DNA from: Antitrichia curtipendula
Taxonomy: Eukaryota; Streptophyta; Bryopsida; Hypnales; Leucodontaceae
Direction: 5' to 3'
Length of the DNA stretch: 64,000 bases
Assembly: GCA_951230915.1 (NCBI GenBank)
Contig: OX579635.1
Location: forward strand, 8,928,001 to 8,992,000
In this document: one piece after another, positions 11,611 to 22,619 of the stretch
Layout of the letters: each line of letters starts with the position of its first letter
How positions within the stretch are numbered: the stretch's first letter is position 1
Program-made: the position numbers and the translations under genes
The notes under the pieces: model-generated
What the model saw: only the letters and a program-made list of their open reading frames with translations
Databases searched by the model: none
What the model was told of the DNA's origin: nothing

Positions 11611-14163
11611 TCAGATGCGTGAGGAAGCGGAGCACGAGGGTTCTAGAATCCCATTCGTTTTCACAATTCCTTTGCTCCAATGTTCGTTCCCAGCGATGAA
11701 ATCTGCTCGCACGACCTTTCCCCTCTCCACAGTGCGCATTCGTTCCGCATCCTCAAACCGAACGTACACCCCCTCGACAGGTCCGTCATAGACCGCCGAA
11801 GTCCGGTGCGCGAGCTCCAGAATCTTCTCTCTTGACACGCCCTGCTCTAGATCGCAAATGATCGGCACTTGCTGAATTCCCGTGCCTTGCAAAACTCGAG
11901 CGAGCATCTCCCGCGAGGCGAAGGCACCCGTGACGCGGTCGTAGAAGTCGAACGCCAGGAACACGTCGGGCAGCGTGGAGTACGCGATGGAGTGCATCGC
12001 CACCACCCACTCGCCATACAGGATGTGCCGTTCCGGAAACTCGTCGTCTTGATAAAGGATGGAGTGGAGGTCACGAGCGTGGCGCTCCAGCCAGGCATCT
12101 AAGCAGCGGAACTGCCTGTGAGAGCGTGAGTTTACGATGTGGCTTCGATTCTGCACCACCAGCGATTTGTTGTAGTCGAGAGAGATGCCCATGTTGGCGC
12201 CGTCGATCTTCTCCTCAATGACGACAGGGCCTGTGGAGTGGAAATTGTTTGCGACTAAGTCGTCTGCGCTGGCGGCGCCGAGGTTGATGAGGTGCGGAGT
12301 GCGAGGGAATTTGAGGAGCGGGGGTGTGCCGGCGAGAAGCCTGACGGCTTCGCGAGCTGCGTCGAACGACGGGATGGTGATCACGGCGCTGAATCCTTCA
12401 TCTAACGACGGTTTGATCAAGAGGCGCTTCATTTGGTTCATGGCATTGGCGGATCGTCCAGCTCGCAGAGTTGGGTGGTGAATGCGGCGGTCGATTCTTT
12501 GGGTACAGAGGGAATCGCCGACGTCGAAGTAGACTGCGACGGCGTTAGTGTCGCCAGCATCGGCAAGAGCCAACCAATCGCGTCTCTCAGTTCGGGATGG
12601 GTTGCAACGATCCAGGACTACCATGGTGCCAGGCCGTCGTCTACTGACGGCACTCTCGCAGAGCGCTCTTGAGCCGGTCTCGTCTTGCGACACGACGTCC
12701 ACAGCGGGCTTGCGCTTCTTCAAAGCGGAGGAAAACCAGCTTTTTCCACTTCCGGGAAGCCCCACCAGGATGAGAAGCTCAGGATGCTCTGGAACACGGC
12801 CCTCGACACGCATCGGAGCCGAGGGTTCAGGGAAATCTGGCTCTGTTTTCAATTTCCAGCGGTAGCTGATCCAATTCGAAATGAAGTGCTCTTGCTGCGC
12901 CGTCTCAATGGAGCCCGGTCGGAGCGTCCGCAGCCATCTGATCACGGTGGCTGCGTCGCAAATCGGCTTCTGTTGCACGCTGGTCGGCTTCTGAAAGCCA
13001 TACAAGGCGATGTAGCATGCGAGAAGCGTCCCCGCCCTTCCTTTCCCTCCTCCACAATGAACCAACCAAACCGTCTGCTCCTCATGAACGGCGTCAAGGA
13101 AGTAATCCACCTCTTTGAACGTGGGCGCCTCGTAATTCGCAACCGGGATGAAGATGTTCTTCACCGTCTTGAATGCAAACCAAGAAGCTGGCAGCGGCTC
13201 CTCTTCGGTCAGAGTGAGAATTCGGTTGATGCCGAGTTTCGCAAGCGTATCCACGTCCTCGGCACTGCGAGGTGTGGACATGCCAGCCAGAAAGTACGGC
13301 ACAATCCATGAAAAGAACCGAGGCAGCTCGTAGGATTCAAACCATAGCCGTTCTCTCGAGATTGCAGCGAGCATTGTCGGAGGATGTTCAAGCAAATCGT
13401 GACCAATCTCACGAGCCTCGGCGCACCAAGCATCTCGTAGCAGAATCTCTCTCGTCTCCTCGGAGATCGATTCTCGTTCTTGCCTGGTCATGAGAGGTCC
13501 GTAATGGGTGAACGGCGCGAGGCGACGAAGCCGCCGCGCGACGTAATTTCTCACTGTCGAACCATCGAGCAACAGTGCACGAGCATACGCGAGCATCGAC
13601 AGCTTAGGATTGTCAATTACGCTCGCATCTCCCAATCGCAAAAAACTCTTTGCAGACTCCGGGTGAGCGATTGCAGACGAGATCGATAGAGGCAGAGTGA
13701 GCTGACTACGGATCCCGTGAAGATGATGCAACACATGGTCCTGTTTCTGCGAGGGGAAATCTGGAAACGCCAGGACAAGCTCCTCGGGGTTCAGAAGCGA
13801 AGACGCGTTCTTGGCAACGCTGTGCACGTCACGACTTGTGAGCGTGATATGAAAATCCTTCGCTGGAAGACCCAATTTCTTCCGGAATGCCGCCCCGGCG
13901 GACCACACGCAAACAACCCAGTATACTCTGTCGATTCCTGCACCGCCCAGGCCAAGGAAGTAGAGCTCGTCCACACAAATGCTGGGAGTCTCCTCATCAG
14001 TACTACCCAGGAGCTCGGATCGATATTCTTCTTTGGCCACAAGAGTGATGTGATATGGCGTGCTGGGTGCATCCCCGCAAACCCTAAATTTCCTGCCTGT
14101 CTCGTCGATCACGGGACCCAGTAACGCCAGGCCACCGCTAAATCTTGTGAGCGTGGCCGCCAT
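11611..14163 (-). CDS. Four-module RNA healing/sealing enzyme: 2H-CPDase, phosphatase, kinase, RNA ligase (850 aa)
   Basis: A single uninterrupted frame with four catalytic signatures in order. Residues about 1-125: a 2H phosphoesterase with two HxT motifs (H38-I-T40, H105-I-T107; context LGLPAKDFHITL), the fold that opens 2',3'-cyclic phosphates. Residues about 285-440: a dual-specificity-type phosphatase with CX5R signature HCGGGKGRAGT (C370, R376). Residues about 460-615: a P-loop kinase (GLPGSGKS at 468-475; SQDE around D494; VVLDRCNPSR at 515-524), as in polynucleotide kinases. Residues about 620-835: an RNA-ligase nucleotidyltransferase with motif I EKIDGAN (K652 the likely adenylated lysine), motif Ia VQNRS, motif III YGEW, IIIa FLAFDFYD, motif IV EGVYVR and motif V GKVVRADF. 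Together these could process both ends of a broken RNA and join them. The order differs from plant tRNA ligase (ligase-kinase-CPD). It is GC-rich and intronless, unlike its neighbours. Motifs are seen directly; substrate and role are inferred. Confidence 0.85.
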   Translation of the reverse strand: MAATLTRFSGGLALLGPVIDETGRKFRVCGDAPSTPYHITLVAKEEYRSELLGSTDEETPSICVDELYFLGLGGAGIDRVYWVVCVWSAGAAFRKKLGLPAKDFHITLTSRDVHSVAKNASSLLNPEELVLAFPDFPSQKQDHVLHHLHGIRSQLTLPLSISSAIAHPESAKSFLRLGDASVIDNPKLSMLAYARALLLDGSTVRNYVARRLRRLAPFTHYGPLMTRQERESISEETREILLRDAWCAEAREIGHDLLEHPPTMLAAISRERLWFESYELPRFFSWIVPYFLAGMSTPRSAEDVDTLAKLGINRILTLTEEEPLPASWFAFKTVKNIFIPVANYEAPTFKEVDYFLDAVHEEQTVWLVHCGGGKGRAGTLLACYIALYGFQKPTSVQQKPICDAATVIRWLRTLRPGSIETAQQEHFISNWISYRWKLKTEPDFPEPSAPMRVEGRVPEHPELLILVGLPGSGKSWFSSALKKRKPAVDVVSQDETGSRALCESAVSRRRPGTMVVLDRCNPSRTERRDWLALADAGDTNAVAVYFDVGDSLCTQRIDRRIHHPTLRAGRSANAMNQMKRLLIKPSLDEGFSAVITIPSFDAAREAVRLLAGTPPLLKFPRTPHLINLGAASADDLVANNFHSTGPVVIEEKIDGANMGISLDYNKSLVVQNRSHIVNSRSHRQFRCLDAWLERHARDLHSILYQDDEFPERHILYGEWVVAMHSIAYSTLPDVFLAFDFYDRVTGAFASREMLARVLQGTGIQQVPIICDLEQGVSREKILELAHRTSAVYDGPVEGVYVRFEDAERMRTVERGKVVRADFIAGNEHWSKGIVKTNGILEPSCSASSRI

Positions 14164-15539
14164 ACCATCGTCAGCGAGCTAGCGAGTACTATCAATCGTG
14201 AAAGGTTTGGTTTCAGCTAAAATGGTTCACTCCTTTAAATCGATGGCAGTCCACATGGGAATTTAATCCCACTAGCGATGGAAACGCGCACGTGAGTGCG
14301 ACTCCATCAAAACTTTGGCTTGAAGACTACTCCAGGAATTCTTTGCACGCTGAAAGAATTGATTGACTAGAAACAGATGGCCGACAGATGGAATCCAGAG
14401 TTTTTATTGTCACATTACTTAGAACGCATGAAATTCGATTTTCTTTAATTTAAAATCGTCCATTAGGCAAATATGGGTCCATGTCTGTAGCCTTCAAAAC
14501 TAATTACACATTTGGGGGGCTGCCCAACGACGATTTCTATATTAAAATTTTAGGTTCCTTTGGCGATTCAGGATTTGAACAAATAGTTCAAAGTTGCTAT
14601 CCAGAATAGACTTAGGAATGCTAAATAGCAATTCATTGATTTTTCAACCTCACATAGAAGCAGATTCATCAAATTTTAAGCATTTGGACAAAGCAATAAC
14701 CATCTTGAGGAATGAAAATAAACCTTACAACTACAGAAGCCAAACATTGAACCAATACATACCATATTACACAAAGAAAGAATTCAAAGTTGAACATGAA
14801 AAATGTTCTCAAGTGTTCATGAAACAATGTAGCAACATAATAATAAAGTGTGTTTGATGTTCAATGTTTGAGTCATGTACCAAGCACAACCAACTTTGTC
14901 CAAAAAGTGGCTCATATGACTCTATAGTAATGGAAATCTGAACTACATACTTCAACCCCAAAAGCCAACAATACCAAAACAAAAGCCCATTTGCCTATAT
15001 AGAGCAACATGGGCAATAACTAGCCATGATTGCATTCAAAGGTTTTCTTGGTATCTGCCCCACTTGGACTTAGCAAGTCTCCAATGTTCAATTGCTTCTT
15101 TGTACGGCATGGTTTGAATTCTCAAGTGTTTTTGGGCAAACATAGCTGCACACAAAGCAAGATGGTCTGTTAAGCTCCGGGTGATACCAATTCACGAGTC
15201 CACTTCCATTTGTTGATCTCTGTCTCCATTTCTTTGGGCTATCCAAAGACATTTTTGATAACACCAAGATGATGTTGCAGTTGTCGCTCATCTACATCTG
15301 CAAGCCAAAATTGTAGATATACGATGCATAGAGCATCCATTATGTGGCTTGGTGGAAAGCGGTTGGATAACTCCATCATCATCTTTTGTTGCAGCCCCTA
15401 CATGACACTCAAACATCTACCACCAGATTAGAAGGACTGAATCATCTTCCAAACTGAATCACCAATTAGATTAGAGCAACCAAATTGTTGAAGAAGAAGA
15501 ACCTTGCACATCTTTTTTCACTTCAGCCTAGACCATCTC
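14164..15539. other. Intergenic region, 5' flank of the RNA-repair gene
   Basis: AT-rich DNA with no convincing gene. The portion nearest 14163 should hold the promoter of the RNA-repair gene. The part from about 15040 may be the degraded 3' end of the adjacent transposase remnant. Short open frames here have no recognisable domains. Confidence 0.5.
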
Positions 15540-17182
15540 CTATAGATCATGTGTAACAAACCCTTGTGTCCTAGTTGAGGTATTGAAGCAAGTGGCATTC
15601 AAATGTGACCTTGCCGAAGTTTCATGATGAGCTTCAAATACCAGATGATCGTCACCATCGTTCAAGTCTGGTTGACATCGTAATCTCACATGATTGTTGT
15701 TCAACTCAAAAATAGAATTGAACTCTGAAAATGCATCAGACTTGAAAGCCGTTTCACCATGGACATAGGCTGCGTGAGTGTCTTGTTGGCAAATAGTTAA
15801 TGCCTTGGTAAAGTTATAAACGTATACATTTTGGGACTGGGCAAAAACTATTAGATTCTTCATGATTTGTAAAAGAAGTAACATAGCAGCCAACCACAAC
15901 AAGGTTTTGACATCAGCCAAAAGTTCAAAGTTGGCACTAGCTCCTTTAATGGTTGGCTTCAGCAACACTTGATACTCTGTGAGGACATGTCTCAATGGGG
16001 ACAACATTGAGATCCATCGTGTTTTGACATTGTTCAAAATTTTATCGCCCTTTGAATTTAGCAACTCTCATAACTTTTCCAATTCAAAATGTTGCTTGGG
16101 ACTCTTACTAAAGTAAGAATATAACTTCTTTAGTATCTTTTCAAATTTAGAGATCATCTGGAAGTCTGACAAAACCTCCACAGCTAGGTCTGTCCAATGA
16201 GCAACGCAGTGCATTCCAACACAATGGGGTACATGAAGTCCTTGTAGTTGTATAATAACTCCAGTCCGTTTTCCCTACAAGACAAATGCCCCATCTGAAC
16301 TAAAGCAAAGGAGTTTTTCTTGAATGTCTTCTTTCTTTAAACAACCATTATGATTGATGGACCTCACAATGACTTTGGTTATCTCTAGGGCTATGGCACC
16401 ATTTGTCAATCTCTCCAAGCTCAACAACATGGTTGTTGTCAACGTCAGGGGATCCCCTATTCCAGAAAATGACGAGGCCGGGCCATGACACCCTTTTTCA
16501 GTTAATGAGCACATAAGTATAAATAGAAATCCATGATTGGTTGTCTATTGTAGTTACCTCATCACAGCTAAGGGAGAAATAGTTGGATCCACTCACTACT
16601 TCCTTTGTCCGCTTTTGCACCACGTTGTACATACTCTTTGCAAGTTGCCAACCTAAAGAATCGGACCAATGTTTTACTTGTAATTTTGGGCAACGTAGCT
16701 GCTTCAGAAGAACACACATGTGTTCATATTATGTCAAAGGTCGGCCAAAAGAGAATAAATGAAAAATAACAACCATTTGAACCTCTTTTCGTTTTGGTGC
16801 AGCCCCAGCTACAACTGCCGTGAAAATGTCATGCACTGGCAAGGCAGCATACCTTCTTGTGCTTGGATTCAGGATTCATCTAAGACTCTCCTTTTTATTT
16901 CCCCAATTTTGGTTTGTCACTCTTCAAAGTTGTCTATCCTTCATGCTTTCTTAGGTTGTCCCCTCTGGCGTCCAAGAAGTAATCATGTCTAGAGACACGA
17001 GAGCATATGATACATTTCACTTTTTTATAATTTCCAACTCCATTTGGGTCTTGTTTACACCATAGATACTTCAAGGTCCAATTCTCTTGGTATTCCTTCC
17101 TGCAATAATTGAAATGAAGTAGAAAATGAGTTAGACTTACAACTTGCATAAAAAAAATATGATTCCATAAGATAGACATCAA
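15540..17182 (-). pseudogene. hAT-like transposase remnant, copy 1
   Basis: Several broken reading frames on the minus strand line up as one decayed transposase. At 17180-16934 there is a BED-type zinc-finger-like stretch (CIICSRVSRHDY...LRKHEG, with WCKQDPNG before it). At 16720-16500 is FSLSCDEVTTIDNQSW, followed by GCLKKEDIQEKLLCFSSDGA at about 16400-16290, both typical of the RNase-H-like core of hAT/DUF4371 transposases. At 16064-15540 is a segment with KTRWISMLSPLRHVLTEY. The pieces sit in different frames with stops between them, so the gene is not functional. The same motifs recur in copy 2 at about 40960-43440 on the other strand. Confidence 0.65.
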
Positions 17183-18872
17183 AAGATTGTCATGAGAATA
17201 GTCATAACACCAATTTTACTAATCAACATTCTAATCCATTTACAATCACAACTTCTAAAATCGTACAACTTCTACAACTTCTAAGTCCTAAATCCAACGA
17301 AAGTTGTAGAAGTTATAAAATTGTAAAAGGATTGTAAAATCACAACTCCTAAAATCGCACAAATATGCAATTCAACCTTATTCCTTTTATTATGTTAATA
17401 AATTTTTTGCAAGGTCTTATTAATAATTAAAAGAAGATTCTAGATTTTCTTATAATTCATTTTTGGGACTCTATATGAATAAACTACAAATTTTCAAATA
17501 AGATTTAGGATAATCAACTATATAATCTCTTAAACATTTAACGCTACAATCTAGACTATGTGCTTTTCAAGAATGGTCAAAATTATCTTATCTTGTGACT
17601 CCATGACTCATTGTGCCATGTGCCTAGGTAAATACAACCAAATGTGACACCTTCTTGTTTTCCAATATCTAAAAAATGTTGAATGAATACTTTCATAACT
17701 CATAACCACCACAAACTTTCAAGAGCAGCTAATGACACTTGAGACGTTCATTACTTTAAGGATGTTCCTTCAAGGGAATTCTAGTATTATGTATAGATTA
17801 TCTTGTGTTCTCTTGAACTTTATAAATTTGCAAAATAGTATCCAAGCACCAAAAAATTATGAAAACACTTGGATTGCATTTTTCTCAAGTTAACTAAAAC
17901 ATCTCTCTAAAACAATTGTTATTCAAACATTGAGATAGTAGGACTAGAAAAAATGTCACTTTGAGGTGCTCATACCTAAACACAAGTCATATTGTACAAA
18001 ATGAAAATAAATGAAAAAACCATCCTTGGTATCTTGGAATGGGTCCATTATTTTTATGTTACCTAGAAGAAGTTGCAAAGATTCTACCTCATCCAGAAAG
18101 ATCTAAACATTAAGCACTCATTACAATTAGTGTAAAGGTTGTCTAAATTGTTGTCTGAAAATAGTTGTTTACAAAGTTTCAGAGACAAAGACTATTACTA
18201 AAAAAAACTAATCTTTACATTACATCGACCATTCTTCAATATATGATTTTGGAGGTGATTCTTTAGGGCCCACACATCTTGTTGCCTGTTACTGAACAAT
18301 ACATTGACTGAGTGAGAAAAATTGAAAGACCCAGTGCAACGGGGACAGTCTCTCAGAGCTAGTTCTTGTTTACCCTGCCAGGCCCGAACGAAGTCATAAG
18401 CCTCAGACCCTTCACACTTGTAAGTAACATGAGGGACACAAGGCTATATATTAACAGCCAAAGCTAGGAAGACTTTCTGTTAATGAAACCTCAAAATTAT
18501 AGACGTGACATTGTTGACCCTATGCCATTGTTGTGGATCCTTTTTGCTGGAAAATTTACATCGTTTGTAAAAGTGAAAAGTGAGCTACAAATGATAAAAC
18601 AACATTTCAACGAGACCTAAAGACGTAAAATTTACAGTGAGCAGTCTACAGACAAGTCATGCTTGTCAGATCAGGGTCTGAATGAATGGAGTCTGGAATT
18701 CTCCTATGATATAAAAGCAACTACAGGGTAGAGACTGTAGACTGCAACTGACAAGGAGTTTTGATGTCGAAGATGAAGGAGGACGTCTATGAGACAACAA
18801 GAAAAAATGAACCAGAAGATTCAACAAGACGTGTTGAATGCATAGTACAACGTCTGTGTTCGATTAGAGGAA
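17183..18872. other. Intergenic region, 3' flank of the HMG gene
   Basis: AT-rich; no gene recognised. A short inverted pair occurs around 17257-17325 (ACTTCTACAACTTCTAAGTC against GAAAGTTGTAGAAGTTATAA). Sequence from about 18300 to 18872 is less AT-rich and is probably 3' UTR and terminator region of the minus-strand HMG-box gene. Confidence 0.45.
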
Positions 18873-21800
18873 TCACACAACTGCCTCAGGATTTGTCTTG
18901 CGGTACTCCTCCATATCCGCCTCGTACTTTTTCTTCAAAAGTGCTGCCATCTCATTCCAAGGTTCCTTTTCCTTGTCGGAGAGTTCCTGTGTACCAATTG
19001 AGGATGAAATCGTGAGGTTACTAGATAACAAATTAAGGTAGATAAAGAAAGCGATTAGTTATGCGAAGTGACAATCACGTGCGCATAAGCAATACAGGTG
19101 CTTACAGCCTCAGCGGCAATCAGCCCCCAGGTTATGAAAAACATGACAAGAGTAATACCTTCCACTTTTGTGAAATGTGGGCATTGGTGTCGGCGAAATT
19201 TAATCCAGCTTGATCATTGGCAAGATTTTTTCTCATCTCCATGCTGCACCCATAAACGAAAGGCTCTCAATGACTTAGCTCAACATGAAACGAGATGATC
19301 TCGTACATTAACACAAGTTACTTGGTCCACCCCAATCCTAACAGCATTTGTCCTGACACAGACCCCAGTTTTCGGACGAGCATGATGCGAGAAAGCAAGG
19401 ACGCAGAATAAAGGAAAAATCAGAACACTACCAGATAGGAACTTCCTTACCCAAAAACCAAGTACGATGAAAGAGGTTTCTTCGGTTTGTTTGGGTCCTT
19501 CGCTTTCTTTTTCTCCTTGGCTTGTTCCTTCTTATCCTGAGCCGAATCCTTCTTTTCCTTGGTCAGATCCTTCTTAATCTTGGCCAAGTCTTTTTCCTTC
19601 GTCTGTTCCTTCTTTTCCTTTGTCTGATCCTTCTGTGCCTTGGTTGGATCCTTCTTTTCCTTAGCTTGATCCTTCTTCTCCTTAGCCTGTTCCTTCTTTT
19701 CCTTAGCCTGATCCTTCTTTTCCTTGATCGATTCTTTCATTACCTGCAAATAGAGACTTACTCATCAGTCAGACATTGAAAAAATCTGTACTCATGCCAC
19801 AAGATGACATATCCCAACGCAAATGCCCATTTCTTCAAGTTCCTGATATCGAGGAAAAGCATGAGATCGACAAGTATGAGACGTGAGCGTCAACTTTCAT
19901 ATTGTCAGAGTTTTACCTTTTTAGCCTGATCCAGTTTTTCCTTCTGCTTGTAGAGCTGAAGAGCTTGAGCTTTCTCTAACTTAGACTTCTCCTCTACTTC
20001 TCGCTCCATTGTTGACAGGTCCTGAGACACGCATGACAACCATTAGATGATACCCAGTATCATTTAAAACACAAATTAGATACATTAATGCAAGTTTTCG
20101 TCAAGTAGTCAAGAGAACCCAATTATACCTCAGCTTTATTTCTTTTGTAGGCCTCAAGCTCCACAGAGTATCTCTCTTTCTCCTTTGCGGCAATCTGCGA
20201 AAATAGACGAAAGACAAATCCGATGTCACGAACATGAACGAAGCTCTCTAATTGTTACGTCATTCAAAAACATCTGATAGGATAATGAAGGTCAAGGATT
20301 TTACCTCCTCAAAAGGTACTCGCTTGGCAGCACTCAGGGCTTTCCATTCTTCTCCCAGTATCTTTGAAATCTGCAAGTACTTTCATCATTAGTAACTCTT
20401 TCCACAAGCTGGCGTTTAAAAATGTGAGCATGGAGCAAATCTCCTTGGGAGAGTCGAGATGACAGAACTCCAACAATAGAATCACATGTTATTAGCTAAG
20501 ACAAATGAATGACACAATTCAAAGGATTGTGGGTATTTGGTATAAAGATAACCTCTATAACAGGTTTTTTCTCCTCCAGTAGAGCTGGTCGTCGAGATTG
20601 AGAAAAGGCAAAGAAGGCAGAAATAGGATGCTTGGGTTTCAAGGGATCTTTTTCCTTCCTGTGAATTGCTTAGGGTTAGTAACTACAACTACTTGAATAT
20701 CCAGATATACAATTCAAGCAGGTAACGAACATCAGGTCTACAGTAAAAAACTACTAGTCTATCAACCATCATTCCATCCAATCAACAGCAGATAGGAAGA
20801 TTGGTTATCATCTCAAAAACGTACTTCTTTTTCTTTCCATTGTCAGTCTCAGCGTCCTGCAAAAAATGCAGATAAAAAACATGTTTCAATAATCTTTAAT
20901 TATTGAAAATCATTACGAAGCACACTAGTGGACGACATTAAACTCTTAATATTCTAAGAAAATGTGAACATCAAGCACCCCGTACACAAATGCACCCTAT
21001 GTCATGAATTATCTATCACAAATGTGAGGAGAAAATTGAGAAGAGCGCCTGAAGAGCTACCTTCTTGTAAGCAAGGTACTGTTCCAGAAGTTCTTGGGCC
21101 TGCTTCTTATTCTGTTCTTCATGAAATAATTTTAATGCCTCTGTCTCTCGCTTCTCCTGACCAACCAACTGAATGAATCCAAAAACCAAGGTAATTCAGC
21201 GCATGCAGCTGTTAAAAGATACAATTTCAATTCTAATGTTGATAAACAGGGACACTGCACTCGCTGTAGCAGTTTCTATACAGCCTGATCGGATCAATTC
21301 CGTTAAGAGTGTGACAACATGACGTCTCAGCGAACTCCATGTCTTATAACAGAGTTTAATTTTCATTAAATAAGAAGATAATGAAATCCGTAAGGCACTG
21401 GCTCTAAAAATGTACCTTTAGGTAGATGTCCTTCTCTACTTTATATCTATCTTCGTATGGTTTGCGTTCCTCTTCAGAAACATTCTTCCATTTATCTCCC
21501 ATAATGGTACTCATTTCAGCGAAAGTGGCAGTGGGATTCTCTTCACAAACCTACACAAAAAGAATACCGTTAGACGGTCCTGCAAAACGGAAACCTCATG
21601 TGAACAACCAACAGAAATCAAGCTAAGAGGTAAGGAATTAGGTACTTTCTGACGATGCTCTTTGCACCAAAGCAGAAATGCAGACTTGGGCTTCTTCAGG
21701 CGGTTCGGGTCCTTCTTCTTCTTCTTAATCAATTCCTCTGGAGCGTCAGGGGCTGACGTCGAAAGATTCTGCAGAACCAAACCATATCTTACAGTCAAGA

Positions 21801-22278
21801 ATTAGCTACTGACTGCAAAAAATCTGCACTTGCAAAGAACAAACGAAGTCAGTATTTAACTGTATTTGCACTCTTCTCGGGAACTACGTGAATAGTATGA
21901 ATTACGGGAAATGGAGGAGAAATTTGAGATGAAACATACCAAGGTAGGTTGGAATCCCTGCACTTTCTGAAGCTTCCGGAGCTTCTCCTCAAGCCTTTTC
22001 TTTTCATCATCGGAGTTCTTCAGCAAATGCTGGATGCGCTCGGCCTCTACAGCCTGAGCAGATAACTGCTCATCCTTCTCCTTCAGCTTCGCCTCGTTCA
22101 GCTCCTTCTCGAGAGAAACCTGCTTCAAGGCTTTCGTCATGGCCTCGAGCTCCTCCTCAAGAGTGGGCTTATTGGCGTTCTTTACAAGACCCTTCACAGG
22201 CGAAACATCAACATTCTCCTTCTCAGCCGCTAGCTCTCCTCCTTTCTGACCCCGTTTAGATCGTGGTTTCGACGCCAT
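18873..22278 (-). CDS. Three-HMG-box chromatin protein (12 exons, 523 aa)
   Basis: Exons on the minus strand: 22278-21940, 21768-21646, 21550-21416, 21168-21061, 20856-20825, 20658-20553, 20370-20305, 20194-20129, 20021-19917, 19743-19451, 19243-19159, 18986-18873 (stop TGA). All junctions are GT-AG and in phase. The product has an N-terminal coiled-coil-like region (about 40-110). HMG box 1 is at about 130-199 (DPNRLKKPKSAFLLW), box 2 at about 250-325 (DPLKPKHPISAFFAF) and box 3 at about 445-517 (DPNKPKKPLSSYLVFG). Between boxes 2 and 3 is an array of KEKKDQA-type heptads (about 363-440). This matches the plant 3xHMG-box family, DNA-binding proteins reported to associate with chromosomes during mitosis and meiosis. 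The start chosen is the Met of MASKPRSKRGQKGG, followed by a basic stretch; an upstream in-frame Met (22320) is possible but less typical. Confidence 0.92.
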
Positions 22279-22619
22279 TTCAGAACTCGCGAGAACGACG
22301 TGAATCCTCTCTGCAAACACCCCAAAAGCACAGCGGTGGAGATCGGGAAGGGGGCACAGAAGTGTGGAGCGAAAGAGAAAGTGCGGCGATTGATTGTTTG
22401 AATTTGAAAGCCGAGAGTGGCGCAGGTTCAGGAAAGGGCGGCTGTAAGGCCGGGGATTTGAATTGCGAACGCCTTGTATCCGGGAACGGGCGTCCGACGG
22501 CCGAGAGCTCCGCCCAAGACGTTGTCAGGCAGGGGACATTTTCAAATTTGTCAGGGAAGGATGCGAAGACTGAAGGGTACTGTTCGCTCATCCCTCTCTA
22601 ATGTCACTTTCTCTAATAT

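Noticed and set aside
11250..11699. 149-codon plus-strand open frame overlapping the 3' end of the RNA-repair gene
   Set aside because: No recognisable domain; it spans a tandem duplication and is antisense to a strongly supported frame.
12685..13311. 208-codon plus-strand open frame inside the RNA-repair gene
   Set aside because: Antisense shadow of a GC-rich gene; no domain seen.
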